From positions 315,364,783-315,428,782 of the forward strand of contig CM062820.1 in the NCBI GenBank assembly GCA_031772625.1: a DNA stretch of 64,000 nt. Reading direction: 5' to 3'. How positions within the stretch are numbered: position 1 is the stretch's first letter; every line of letters begins with the position of its first letter. Of the stretch, positions 33,567 through 45,835 are shown one piece after another. Both the position numbers and the translations under genes were made by a program. The stretch is from Pinus tabuliformis. Lineage: Eukaryota; Streptophyta; Pinopsida; Pinales; Pinaceae. The notes beneath the pieces are model-generated. The model did no database searches. It worked only from the letters and a program-made list of their open reading frames with translations, and was not told the DNA's origin.

Positions 33567-33743
33567 CCTAGGCTGCCTCAGAGAGGTTTTCACCCTAGAT
33601 GTTTGCCCTGGTCACCTCAAGGAAGGTTTTCACCTAGGGATCTTCTTATTCTTCTTTCTATTTTTTCTCATCCTTGGGCTGCCTCACGAGGTTTTCAACC
33701 CAAAGATGGGACTCAGGCACCTCATGGAGGTTTTCACCTAAGT
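33567..33743 (-). repeat. Array of four covarying hairpin units in E3
   Basis: Four units of about 30-35 bp lie at roughly 33567, 33606, 33673 and 33711. In units 1, 3 and 4 an inner CCTC/GAGG stem and an outer stem flank a TTTTCA bulge (plus-strand reading); unit 2 keeps the outer stem with a weaker inner one. Outer stems differ between units but stay paired: CTAGG with CCTAG, CCCTGG with CTAGGG, TTGGG with CCCAA, ACTCAGG with CCTAAGT. That pattern suggests an RNA structure. They lie between the integrase tail and the 3' extra coding region. Confidence 0.7.
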
Positions 33744-33839
33744 CCTTATTATTTTTTTTATCTTTTTTTTTTTCAGTGACTTGATGAGGGAGGAGCTGGA
33801 ACTTGCTCCACCACCATCACTATTTTATTGATATTTTTA

Positions 33840-36800
33840 ATGAAATCTTGCTTTGATAAAGGCCTCTTGTACATTTTCAATCAGTTTCCATTAAAAAGCA
33901 ATGGAATGGCTTCTTCATCTATAGTTCTGATTTGCAATGAACCATTATCATGGCATCTTTCCACCACATAAGGTCCGAGCCATCTTGTCCTTAGCTTGCC
34001 CTTGAATTATTTATACCTACAATCATATAACAATGCCCAATCGCCCTCTTGAAATTGCTTCTCCTTAATATGTCTATCATGCGAGATCTTCCTCTGAAAC
34101 TAAACTATCTCTATATGTAGGAGGGCCTGCATTCTGAATTCATCCAAGCCATTCAAATGGAACAATATTTCTTTTTGTGCATGAATGAGATCTAAATCTA
34201 GTTGTGTTGCCATCCTCAATGTGTTATATTCAAACTCAATGGAAAGCAAAGCCATTTTCCCATAGACCAGCACATAGGGTGTAAATCCAATAGCGGTCTT
34301 CCTGTTGTATTATAGGACCAGGTGGCCTCAACTAGTCTCTCTACCCAATCCTTCCTACTGCTACTCACTACATTTGTTAAGATGCTCTCTAGTACCCTGT
34401 TGGTCACCTCCACTTTCCCATTAGCCTGTGGATGATAATGAGTGGAGGTCCTATTCTTGATTTTGTGATGGCTGAGAAGCTCTTCAATCATGTTGTAGGT
34501 AAATTGGTTGCCTTGGTCTATGACTAGCTCTCTAAGGTACCCAAATTTGTAGAATACATTCTCCCTTAGGGACTCAGCCACCTTCTCTTCTATTACTACC
34601 TTAATCGCCTTGGTTTCAGCCCACTTAGTCAAATAATCAGTGCACACAATAATGCATTGTTTTTACCTTGAAGGAGGGTTGATCGGCCCAATGAAGTCCA
34701 TGCCCCACTTTTCAAATGGCTCGAAAGTCACATGAGGTTGTAGGGGAATTTCATCTCTTGGAGTAGGCTTTCCCATCCTCTGGCACCAATCACACTGACT
34801 AATGTACTTTTTCACATCCTAATGAAGAGTGGGCCAATAATAGCCCACTTGTAACACTTTTAATGTTGTCCTCTTTGCTGCAAAGTGACCTCCACAAGGC
34901 CCATCATGACAGGTCACAAGGATGTCAAAAACTTCCTCTTCCCTTACACACCTTCTCAAGATTTGATCTGGGCCAAGTTTGAAAATATTGCCCCCAATTC
35001 AGGTGAAGGGGGTGATTTTCCTAACTATCTTTCTCTTTTCTTTGGAGGGCAAGTTTGGTGGGAACTATGTTGATACCAAATAGTTTGCTATATCAATAAA
35101 CCATGGGGAGAGAACTGAAGTAGCAAACAAATGCTCATCTGGTAACTAGTCATCCACCATTCCTTCTTCACCTGCAGGCATATTCATCCTAGATAGAAAG
35201 TCTGCAACAATATTTTCCTTACCAGGACTATCAACAATAGTTAGATCAAATTGTTGTAATAAAAGAAACCATATTATAATTCGAGCATTCACATCTGGTT
35301 TGTTCATTAAATATTTGATTGCAGCATTGTCAGTATGCACAAATGTTTGATAGCCTATAATGTAATGCCTAAATTTGTTTAATGAATGCACAACAGCTAG
35401 GAGTTCCTTTTCAGTCACAGTATAATTTAGCTCAGCCTTTGACAGGTTCTTACTAATAAAATAGATGGCATAGGGAAATTTCTCCTCTACGAATCCTAAG
35501 GCTGCTCCTATGGCTTTGTCTGAGGAATCAACATGAATATGAAAAGGGAGGACCTTGTTTGGGCATCGAAGAATTGGTGAAGTGGTTAATGTACCCTTTA
35601 ATGTCTAAGGCCTCTTGACAGCTCTTTGACCATATAAAATCAGAATCTTTGGCCAATAACCCAAATAAAGGAGAGGCCAAATTGTTGAAGTTCTTTATTA
35701 ACCTTTGATAGTATCTAGCTAACCCCAAGAAAATCCTTACATCCATCTGCTTTTGAGGAGGTGGGACCCTTTGGATGATTGCTATTTTGTTTGGGTCCAC
35801 GTGCATTACTTGCTGAGATATTGAATGACCTAGCATGGTCCCTTCAGTCATTAAGAACTCACATTTTCTGCACTGAGAGACAGGTTCATTTCAATGCATT
35901 TGTGCAATACTTTGCCTAGGTTAGTCAAGGCTTCTTGAAAATCACAGCAATAAGGTGTAAAATTATCCATATAGATTTCCACCGTATCATGTACTAATTC
36001 AACAAAAATACTCAAGGCTGCTCTCTAGAAAGTGGCAGGATCATTGCATAGGCCAAAAGGAAGGACCCTATAGGAAAAAGTACCCCAAGGACAAGTGAAT
36101 GTGGTCTTATCCTAGTCTTCTAGGCAGATTTGGATTTGATTGTACCCACTGAATCCATCTAGGAAAGAAAAGAACTTCCTCCCTGCCAAGCCATCTAGCA
36201 CTTGCTAAATGAAGGGTAGGGGTAAAGGATCTTTCTTTGTGGCTTTGTTAAACTCCATGTAATCAACACAAATCCTCCACTTACCATTTTTCTTGGGAAC
36301 TAACACTAAAGGAGAGACCCATTCACTGTCAGAGATAGGTTAAAAGAATCTTGCATCTAGAAATTTTTGCCATTCTTCTTTGACTATATCTTTAAGAGCT
36401 GGATTCATCCTCCTTTCTAGTTGTTGGACTGGCTTGCAACCTTCTTTGATGTATATGTGGTGAGTACACACTGAGGGGTGTACTCCCTTCATTTCCTTGT
36501 AACTCCAAGCAAAGGCTTCTAGGTTTTCTCCCAACATGTTGCATAGATTTTCCTCTTCAAGAGCAGAAAGAGATGGATTAATTTTCAAAGTTTTCTATGG
36601 GCCAAATTCTATGGTTTTGACATGGAGTGGGTTGGAATTGGAAAAGCATAATTCAATTGGATGATTGTTCTCGGTTTCCCTTACTTCTTCTTCTAATAGT
36701 AACGAACTAGGAGTTGGACTTTGGAGCAGGTGTTCAATTAAGTCATCGTCATCTTGTTGTCCTCCTCCTATGGTTGCTTCCAAAGAATAAAGTTGGGTTG

Positions 36801-38249
36801 AATAAGCCTCATCTTCTTCCTCCTCCTCCAACCATAAAGGTAAACCATGCTCTAGAGAAGGTTGAGCAGGAGGGTATAGGACTAACTGCTTGGACATATG
36901 CCCATTCTTGATGGTCATATTCCCATTTATGCAGCTAATGTAAGCATCAGTTATGGCCAACCATGGCCTCCCAAGGATGAGGGTAACCATTAAGCTTAGC
37001 CTTAGGCTGGAGAACTTGAAAATATATAGGGTACTCCTAGGAGTCAATGGAGACCATCACATCCTCAACAATTCCCTCAGGGGTGACTGTGGAACGGTCT
37101 GCAAGTGGCAGAATTGGTGTGGTCTTCCTCAATGACCCTTGGAGGTTGAGCTTGATCATGGTTTCATTGATCATCACATTAATGGAAGCCCCCAGATCAA
37201 TCAGAGTGTGTGGGACAATGGTGCCATTGATGTGCACATCTACTACAGGGCTTTGAGGGTCCAAATATTTCGGACATATTACCTGCCCCAGCATTAAGCC
37301 AAATAGATGCCTAATGACATTAATGATAGGGGCATCTCTTTTTCTTCTTCCTCGATTCTTGAAGCATTTCTCCTTAATTAACTTATTGTAAATGGGAACA
37401 TCTTTTATTGCTTGGAGAAGGGGGATCTTTACACATAGATTTTTCAATTCTCCCAGAATTTCAAGTTCTTCTGGGGTAGGCTGGAGTGGTTGGGCTAATC
37501 TCTCAAGAAAGGGTGGATTTACTTTAAAGTTGCTTTCATCTCTTTCTTCCTCAACCTCCCTATGTGGAAAGGGAGGTTGGTTATCTATGAGAATTCTCCC
37601 AGATCATAGGTTGATCTCCTAGATTTCTACAGCATAAGCTGGGTATGGTGTCTCTCCACTGTATACTTGTTGAGCCCACCTATTGTTCGAGTTCGAAATT
37701 GGGTGGGCAGGCATCTGGGATTGCTTGGGTAGAGAAGAATGCAGGTGTTTTGGTTGGGTAGGTGGTGGAGGCAATAGAGCTGGAGCATCATTGTATTGGG
37801 GCCTCCACCCCTGGTGTAGGGTATTCCACTGAGGTTGTGGTGGAACATAAGGTTGAAATGACTGGTTGGCTGGCTAGGAATGATACTGAGATGTGTAAGA
37901 CCAAGGAGGGGGTGTAGACCAGGAAGGATGACCAGGGGGTCCCAAAGAAGGTATAGTTGTGGTTTGGTTGGGGTTGTAATATGCATGGGATGACCCTTGC
38001 ATACCCTGATGGTATGATCAAGGCCCAGGATTTCTCCTTTAGTTGATGTAGCAAAGCTGCTTAGTGACCTCTTTAGCTCCTTAATATACAAATTTGAGTT
38101 CGGGTAAAGAAGTGCACTTGTCCGTGGAGTGGTTTTCTTCACAGACCAAGAAAATCTCAATGCAGTTTAATGGACATTCGTTCCTAGGATGCCTCCTGGT
38201 GCATCTAGGACAAAAAATGTCCAAGGCTTCTCTACTTCCTCTTGCTTCC
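33840..38249 (-). pseudogene. E3 gag zinc knuckles, protease, RT, RNase H, integrase (fossil)
   Basis: Zinc knuckle residues CPRCTRRHPRNEC are near 38200 and CEENHSTDKC near 38130. The protease has LIDLGASINVMI near 37200. The RT start has FAWSYKEMKGVHPSV near 36500. RNase H is at 35146-35418 (TEKELLAVVHSLNKFRHYI, HTDNAAIKYLMNKP). The integrase core is at 34216-34647 (DYLTKWAE, DQGNQF, HYHPQANGKVEVTNR). The tail near 33850-33990 reads GPYVVERCHDNGSL. A proline- and histidine-rich linker lies near 37650-38050. Many breaks; no part is likely functional. Confidence 0.82.
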
Positions 38250-41200
38250 TGTTAACACCCAGGTTGTTCCCTATGACTCCCAAGGGAATACGGCCGGGGT
38301 AACCACTAACCAATCTTTGGTTATAGTTCCTAGCCTAACTGCAACCAGAGAGGGCTCTCTCTTTATGATTTGTCTCTGTTATGATGGTGTTTTAGGCTAG
38401 CTATTATGCTCAGGTTTTGGTTTATGTTTTGGTTGAAGGATTTTCTTTCAAGTCTTATGATATAGTGTTTAGATAGTATAATACCATTGGGCAATGGAGT
38501 CTGGAGTTGTGAAGTGATCTGATACGCTGGATTGGTGGTGTTCAAACTGCAGGGCCTATTGTGTATTTAGACAGACAAAATTAGATCAAATGGTGATGTA
38601 TGTCAACCAACAGAAAGCAATTAAGAATTTTCTATTAAGTTAGTGGGGTGAAGGTGAGCACACTGCACAGGAGCAAAACTTGAATTCCTGTGACAAAGGT
38701 CACCGTGAAAGATGTATTCTGAAAGTGCAGCAATTAAGAATTACACTTATCTAGATTACAGCTGAAGAAAACATTCATAAACAACAACAGATTGAACTCA
38801 GGGTACTCAGTGAATAAATCCTGAAAGCTATTCTTTTTCCTTGTTGCTTAGTATTGAAATCAGATAACATATATGGATTTTAACAAAACAGCTATTTAAC
38901 AGAGAGAGATACAGAGACTTATTGTATGGTGAAATACACAGGGATCCAGCAGTTATCAACAGACACCAGAACGCATCCAACACCCCAGAAATCCGAGAAA
39001 TCCCATTGCTTTCTCTATTAACTTCTGAAAGGATTACAGCATAAGAACTTATTCCGGAGAAATCAACAACAACCCTTGCAATCTTATGCGAAGGGGACTT
39101 TATAGAAATGCGTATACAAAATATCTCAGGCATTGAGTCATCCGAGAGAGAAAATATCTTCATTACTACGTTCAGAAAGTAGGCAAGGAGTTATTACAAT
39201 TTTGAATGCAGCGTAAATGCTCTTTATGTCTGTCAGAGGATTGTTTTGACTTTTGAGAGTCGCTGAGTCGGTTGCATTACTCTGTTTTAATTCTGGAAAT
39301 ACGCATTTACTTTTGGCTACGCAGTGCATTCTCGGGTTTGCCAGCTGTGGTCTTCTATTTCTGCTTTGTTGGCCGCTACATCCGCTGAGTTGGCTCAGCT
39401 TTGATTTATGCTGCATGCTGACTTTGCTGAACCGTGCTTTTTATAAAAGTTTGTAAAAAATAAAATTGGTGAATGCCTTACTGCTTACAAAATTCTCTGT
39501 ATTGCATCTGTCCACCATTCTTGTGTAGGGAGTTGATGCCTGAGGATGGCCTCCATTGTCTCTTCTGCTTCTGTATATTTGAAAAAATTTGGGACCACAT
39601 CAAACAAGTGATTAATTTCATTCACTATAAAAAATAGATTTTCTATCTTACTATAGAAAACCTGCCCTGTAATAGGCCCTGTGTCTTCTGAAGTGCTGGC
39701 CCTCTCATTGATCTGTGCTGAGGCAAAAACATTTACTCTTTTAGCATACTGTTCATGGGTGAATAATTTCCCTCCGCTGTTCAGTAAGCTAGGGAGTCCT
39801 CTACTCTGTAATACCTGAAATTTCTCCATGAACCTATTCACCTCCGTCTGCATATCCTGGGTTCTTCTGTCCAATGTCTGTACCAGATTTCTAAGAGTAA
39901 GAACCCTCTTGATCATTTGAATAGTCTCAGTTCTATTTGTGATTCCAATGGTGGCTAACTGAGAACTTGTTTTGTGGTTAAGCACATTGATCATTCTTGT
40001 AGCAACTTCAGGCATATTTCCTAATAAGGCTCTTGATGTTCAGATTTCCTTCTGTGCCTTTGGGATGAGCTCTAGTTGCTCATGGATTGTCTCAATATAT
40101 GGCCATTGGTTGGTGATGGATTGGCCAATATTGGACCATACTATTGCTCTGATCTCAGATATGATTTTATCTAGCTTGAGCTCATTCTCAAGCTCCTTGA
40201 TCCTATCTTTAAGGGCTTTGATTTCCTTGCCCTTTTCTGCCACCTCTCTTTTTGTCTTATCATGCCTTTCATTGACCTTGGCCAGCTTTTCTCTGGTTTC
40301 ATGCAGCTCTGTCATCTGAGCTTCCAAGATTTGTATTTCATTCTTTAATTTCTGCATATCTAGGCTCTGTGCCTGTTCTGTACTTGTAGGTGCTGCTGAA
40401 GTGGATGTAGCTGTTTGTTCAGTTTGTTGAGGTGGAGGCACAGTGGTAGGAGCAGCGTCCTCAAGATTGATGACTTGAGGAGGAGGCTGAGAAGTCTAAC
40501 CCTCTTGTCTTTGCTTTAGTGCTGCTTGTAAGGCCGCTTGAGTAGCCTCAGACTCTCCTAATTTCTCTTGTGTCTGCAGGAGCTGCTTATATATAGATAT
40601 TAGCAGATCTGTGGCATCCTTTTCCATCCTTTGTTGGGCTACCTCATCTGTTTGGGGGTGAATGGTAGCTGGGAGTTTGACTTTCTTCCTTAATGCAGCC
40701 ATGTCAGCATCCCTTAGTTTCAAGATCTCCTGTATCCCTTTGATGTCATTGGGGTTATGCCCAATTTCCACGATGATGTCCTCTAGGGATCTTATCCTGT
40801 TGTCTTTGGCCTGAGATGAAGCCCTCTCCAATTCTAGTTGGGAGGCTGTAGCATTGAGGCTGCTTGTTAATTTATAATTCTCCAACGTTTTGTCTGCCAA
40901 GGAGGCATACACCATTTCGCCAGTTTGCTTGTGCAGCTCAATTTTATCCATTGGGTGGATGTCCTTGGCCAGGACCTCTAGATTAGTCCTGAGATAATCT
41001 GCAGTAGATTGTGGCTAGAGTGCGGTTGGTATGAAGTGACTCATAGTCAACTTGCCTTCGTCCACATCAAAGGCAGCCATTAATCTTTGTTGGTTGGAGG
41101 GAGCCATTTTCAACAAATGGTTATATAATTTGACTTTCATGGGTTCACTCCTTCTTTTGATGTCTATAAACTGTTGTTTGATGCCTACCTCTCCTTCCCT

Positions 41201-44200
41201 CTGCTGGCTAGAGGAAGTGACCTCCCCTCCCATGGTTCTGTCTTGTTCTTGGTGGAAGGAACTGACCGAGGCTTCCCTGCTGGGTGGGCCCATACCCATT
41301 GCTTGTCTAATTGCCGCATCATCCTCTGAGAAGTCATTTAACCTCTGTCTCTTCTCCTCTTGGTTGATGGATGAAGTCATGGGTGTTTCTCTGTCCCTTT
41401 TTCTACTTAGGTCCTCCTTCTGTGGAGTTTGAAGGACCGAGGCATCAGTAATGTTTTCAGGCCTTGAGTGTTCTACATTTTGGGCCTGCTGCTCAGTGGT
41501 AGTTGGGGCATCTACCACTCTTTCTTGCTGTAAGGGCTGTTGTGTTTCAGGTTGCCCTTCTCCTTGCTGCTGTTGCTGTTGTTGTTGTTGCTGCTGCTGC
41601 TCTGCCTGTTCTTTCTCTCGCTGCTCTGGCTCTATCTCCATCACCTGTTCTTTTCCCTTCTCTGATATATTTCCAGCAACTCTTGTAGCTTGCTGTTGGG
41701 CGGTTGAAGAGGATGCTGCTGCTCCAATTTGTATGCTTGGCAGTGAGCTGACCTGTGAATAAAACTCAAGGTCAGCCATTTTCTTTATGTTTCTTAGAGC
41801 TCTTTGATTAAGCTCTTCTTGAGTAACAGCCTCTTCTAAAGTCCCTCTCCTCCATTTGCTTTGATTGGCATGTTTTTCTATGTGAGGAAGGCTGCAATGA
41901 TCATAAGCAGACAATTTGTATTTAAGCCTCCTCATGGTAATGAAGTTATTAGGGTCGTAAGGTTTCCATAGGAAGCTGTATTTGAGACCAAGGCCCCCAA
42001 GCATTCTATCTGCTTCCTTCCACCCTTCTTCCCTTTCGTTATAGAGGAAATGGCCAAGTTGACTTTTGACCTTTAGCTGTGCCTTCTTACCTTTGCCTGA
42101 AAAGTGGAACATATCCACAAAGCCAAACTGCCTGAAATATTCTAAGGCAAGTAATCTCATAGGCACAAATCTGGGTAGTCTAAATGGGGGCAACTCACAC
42201 CCATATATTCTGATGACGGTGTGGTGTTGGTAGAAGTACCAATCCCCAATACTGTATGATTTTGATAAATGCAGGAGTCTTTGCATCTCATCTGTCAATC
42301 TGGGAGGAGGTGAGCCCAAAAGTAGAGTCATGGCTGGATGAATGAAGTGATCAATGAACTCACAGTAGGTGTATGGAGAATAGAAATTGAGGTGGAAAGC
42401 AGATGTCCAGTACACCACCGATCTCAAATTTCCCTGTGCATCTTCTCTTTTCATTGGGAAGGAGAACTTCTCATGCTGGAAGTATAGAAGCAAATGATAT
42501 ATGTAGGAAGTGTATTTAAATACCCTATCTCTTGATAGGTTCATCAACTGCTCATGCATCTTGTCTGAGATGTATGTGGCATAGTCATAGCAGACTGGTT
42601 TTCTTCCTGGAGAAAACATGAGCATTATGTGCATAACCGTTTCATCCACATATTCCACTGAATCATATCCCAGGATGGGACTGATCATGTCAACAAGGTC
42701 CAGGCCCAATTGGTTGAGGTAGACATAGTTGATGGGAGGAATTTGTACAGTGTCGGCTTTGATGAATAACTGGTTAAGCTTTGTAATCTGGGCCTCTGTC
42801 ATTCTGGCTCCCTCCATTATCAAATCAGCTAGTGATAGAGGGACCAACTTCTTATCTGTTTTGAACTGCAGCATCTCCCTGATGGCTTCAGGGGTAATGA
42901 GAAACAGAATTGCGCCTGAAGAATCAAGCACTGCCCTCTGGGATGCATCATAATACTCAGCACATAGGTGGATGAGTTCTGGGAATTGGTTGACCTGTGG
43001 TAGCTTGAAGATTGGGAGAGAGGAATCCCAAATTCCCAAGATGTCTGTCCCATTCTGATGTTGGATTTTAATTTCATTTAGTATTTGGAGATGAAACCTG
43101 CTCCTGCTTAGCATTTCTTCTGATATGTTATAATCTAAGTCAGCTAATGCTTTCCAGCCCAATGCTCTGTGAGGGGCATTCAGAGGAGCTACATTGAGGG
43201 CTATGGGAGCCACAGGGGGATCCATGTTTTCTTTAGGATTCTGTTCTTTTTAGGACTGGTGTTACTATGCAGAGTAACACAAACAACGCTTTTTCTGAGG
43301 AAAATGAGAATTTCTGAGGACAAAGAGTGAATGGGAAAGGTTGTAGCGATTTAAATGCTGCTTTTGAACCAGTGGGTGAGTAGCAGAGTTGAACAACGTA
43401 TGTGTTATGGTAAATTTGGTTTTTGCAGGCAACTGGTTCACGATTGCGCGAACCAGTGAGAAAATTGCGTTCAGTTTGCCCAATGTGGCCTTGTAAACAT
43501 GTAATGGCAGCACTGGTATGGTATTAGTGTTGGTTCAGTGGAGTTCAATGGTGATTTTAGCATTTCAAGGTCTGTTCATAGGTTTATAAGCTGAATTCAG
43601 TGAAAATGGACTTGCAGAGTGAAAATGAGTAATACCTGTGGAATCTGGTCGGTTAAAACTCGCTAATGCTTGAAGGATGGGCACTCTGGCGGTCTAGAAG
43701 CCTTTCCAACAGGCTGGTGCAGGCTTGAACGTGAAATTACATGCAGAGCAACAATGCGGCTTTCTCCAAAAAAATAGCAAAAACGCGACTTTTTGGCTCA
43801 AATATAGATTTTGGTGATTTTGGCGCGCTTTTGCGCTGACGTCAACATGACGTCATAGGTGGGGTCAGGGTCGGATGACGTCAGCAGGACGTCATCCAGC
43901 CAGGTGGCGGGTTCTGGTTGGTCCACGGGGATGGTGAGGTGGCAGGACAGGTCGGCCAATGGATGAGCGGAGGGATGACGCGACGGCATGACTGGCGGTG
44001 AAGGGGCGATGACGTGGGGATGATATAATGCAGGCGGAAATAAAAAACCGGAAACCGCGGCGGTTTCATATCGCACCGCCTATGGTACGGTGGCGGTAAA
44101 TGTCAGTAGTACCTCCGATGGGCCATGGAGGCGACGCGTGGCTGCCGCGTGACGTAGCCAAAATACGGCCATCGGACGATATCCTTCGTACAGCAGATGT

Positions 44201-45580
44201 GCTCCGATGCCGCGATGGCCGTCGGATCTGGAGGGGCATGATCTAACGGCTGTCGGAACTTTGATGTGATTGGGGGATAGGACAGATAAGGATCGGACGT
44301 CGGAAAGGGTCCGATGCAACCAGAGCCGTCGGATCTAGAGTCGTTTGATCGGACGGTCATCAGGAAGGTTAAGTGATAGATGGGTACGGGGAGCGGCGGA
44401 GTTTATTTTAATAATATTTCTGGGGATCTGTGCACGGGCGGGGAACTTCGGTAAAGTGGGTTTTTTGTGAATTTTAGTGAAATAAACCCGCCCTTTAGAC
44501 TTAGGATAAAAAGGAAAAAAGGTTGGTTTTTCATGATTTTTAGCCATTTTGAAGCGGGTAAGGGTAGAAACTAGGCTTTTAGGGGGGTTTTTTATGTGCA
44601 AATGGGGGTCAAAAATGAGGAAATGAATTTGCAGAGGAAAAGGGAGATTTAGCTTAGGTTTATCAAGATGACCAGGTGTCATCTGATCCCTGACATGGGA
44701 CTATATGGCTATAATGCCAAGGGGGAGGGATATTTATACAAAATTTGGGGTTTATACACCATGGTGTTAGTAATATTAGGGAAAAGGTGATATAAGGGAT
44801 CTATATACTAGAGTTAGTGTTAGCATGGATGATGGGAGTGAATGGGGGAAAAACACTAAGTTCATTTGAAACTTACTTAGTTTAGGGAGTAGATCAAAAT
44901 GAAAATATTTTTAGACAAGAAATGTGGCTTTGGATGAACAAGAATCATTATGAAACCATGATCTTCCTCCCTGAATCTCAGCTCATAGAGGAATGTTAGT
45001 AATGAAAAGAAAGGGGGGAGGAGGGAGGTTAGTCATGCTTCCTTGCTGTAACCTGATGAATATGAACATCTTGTCACTTGATAGACTTTGCCTTGGTAAT
45101 CATGGTCAACATATCTGCAATGGTAAAGATAGCCTTTCTGCAACTCCAACTACTTACCCAACTTCTTTCCTAGCATTTTATTTCTTCTTAGAGGGTGCAC
45201 TTGGACTTGCATACCCTTATTTGCCTTTTCTTTTCTTTGGCTTTTTCTTTGTTATTTCTATCTACTTCTACCCTTATCTCCTCCAAGGTCCCAGATTAAG
45301 CTGTTGGGAGCCTTTTCTTCTCTACCTGAACTACTTGTCTGCCAAGATTAAACACTTTGGACAGACTCCTTTCTCTATTCTACAACTGTAAATTTAAACC
45401 ATGGAATGATCCAGATTAAGCTATTGAATCATCCATCAAAATTTGAAACTCATACCAAGCTATAAGCATAGATTGGGTTCTCTTGGAAATATGTGATCTT
45501 TGAGTCATCAAAGCAGAACAAATTTGGACCTTCCATAGCCAATCATGAAATATGAAACCTATTGGTATAGGTATCTAACA
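38250..45580 (-). repeat. E2 3' LTR (left)
   Basis: 7331 bp, a near copy of 52320-59649. U3 reads from 45580 leftwards. The TATA counterpart lies near 39100, R/U5 from there to 38250. Non-coding parts are 43226-45580 (promoter-proximal U3 with TGACGTCA motifs near 43837-43880) and 38250-39484. Confidence 0.95.
39485..43225 (-). pseudogene. U3 reading frame, 3' LTR copy (broken)
   Basis: This is the same coding region as 53555-57295, differing at about ten bases. It is no longer continuous; about three breaks. At the time of insertion both LTR copies should have been identical, so these changes are recent. See the 5' LTR copy for the protein description. Confidence 0.85.
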
Positions 45581-45598
45581 GTGGCTCCACATGGGGAT
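45581..45598 (-). other. E2 3' junction motif
   Basis: Sense strand ATCCCCATGTGGAGCCAC touches the 3' LTR start. It equals E1's motif at 10930-10948 but for one base. It resembles the tRNA 3' end implied by E2's primer-binding site (TCCCCAGTGGAGTCGCCA), allowing small gaps. A normal purine-only tract is not seen. Confidence 0.55.
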
Positions 45599-45835
45599 GG
45601 TGTTTCTTTTGAAAGACCAAGAACAGCAGGTCAGATTGCCTTGCTCCATTGCTGCCCATATTATCCTTAAAGTTTGCTACTTTGAAGTGCCAAATTTTTG
45701 TGCTTCCCTTCTTGGTAGACCTCTGATTCTATTTACCTTTTGCTGGTTAGTCAATAACTTGGAAAACTGCATTTTACAATCTAAACAGAAATAATATGTA
45801 CATCTGCATATATACAAGGGAACCTCAGGTTGCAC

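Noticed and set aside
41451-41762. Plus-strand frame with a run of cysteines (also at 55521-55832)
   Set aside because: It is the antisense reading of the poly-glutamine CAG/CAA run in the U3 frame; low-complexity artefact.
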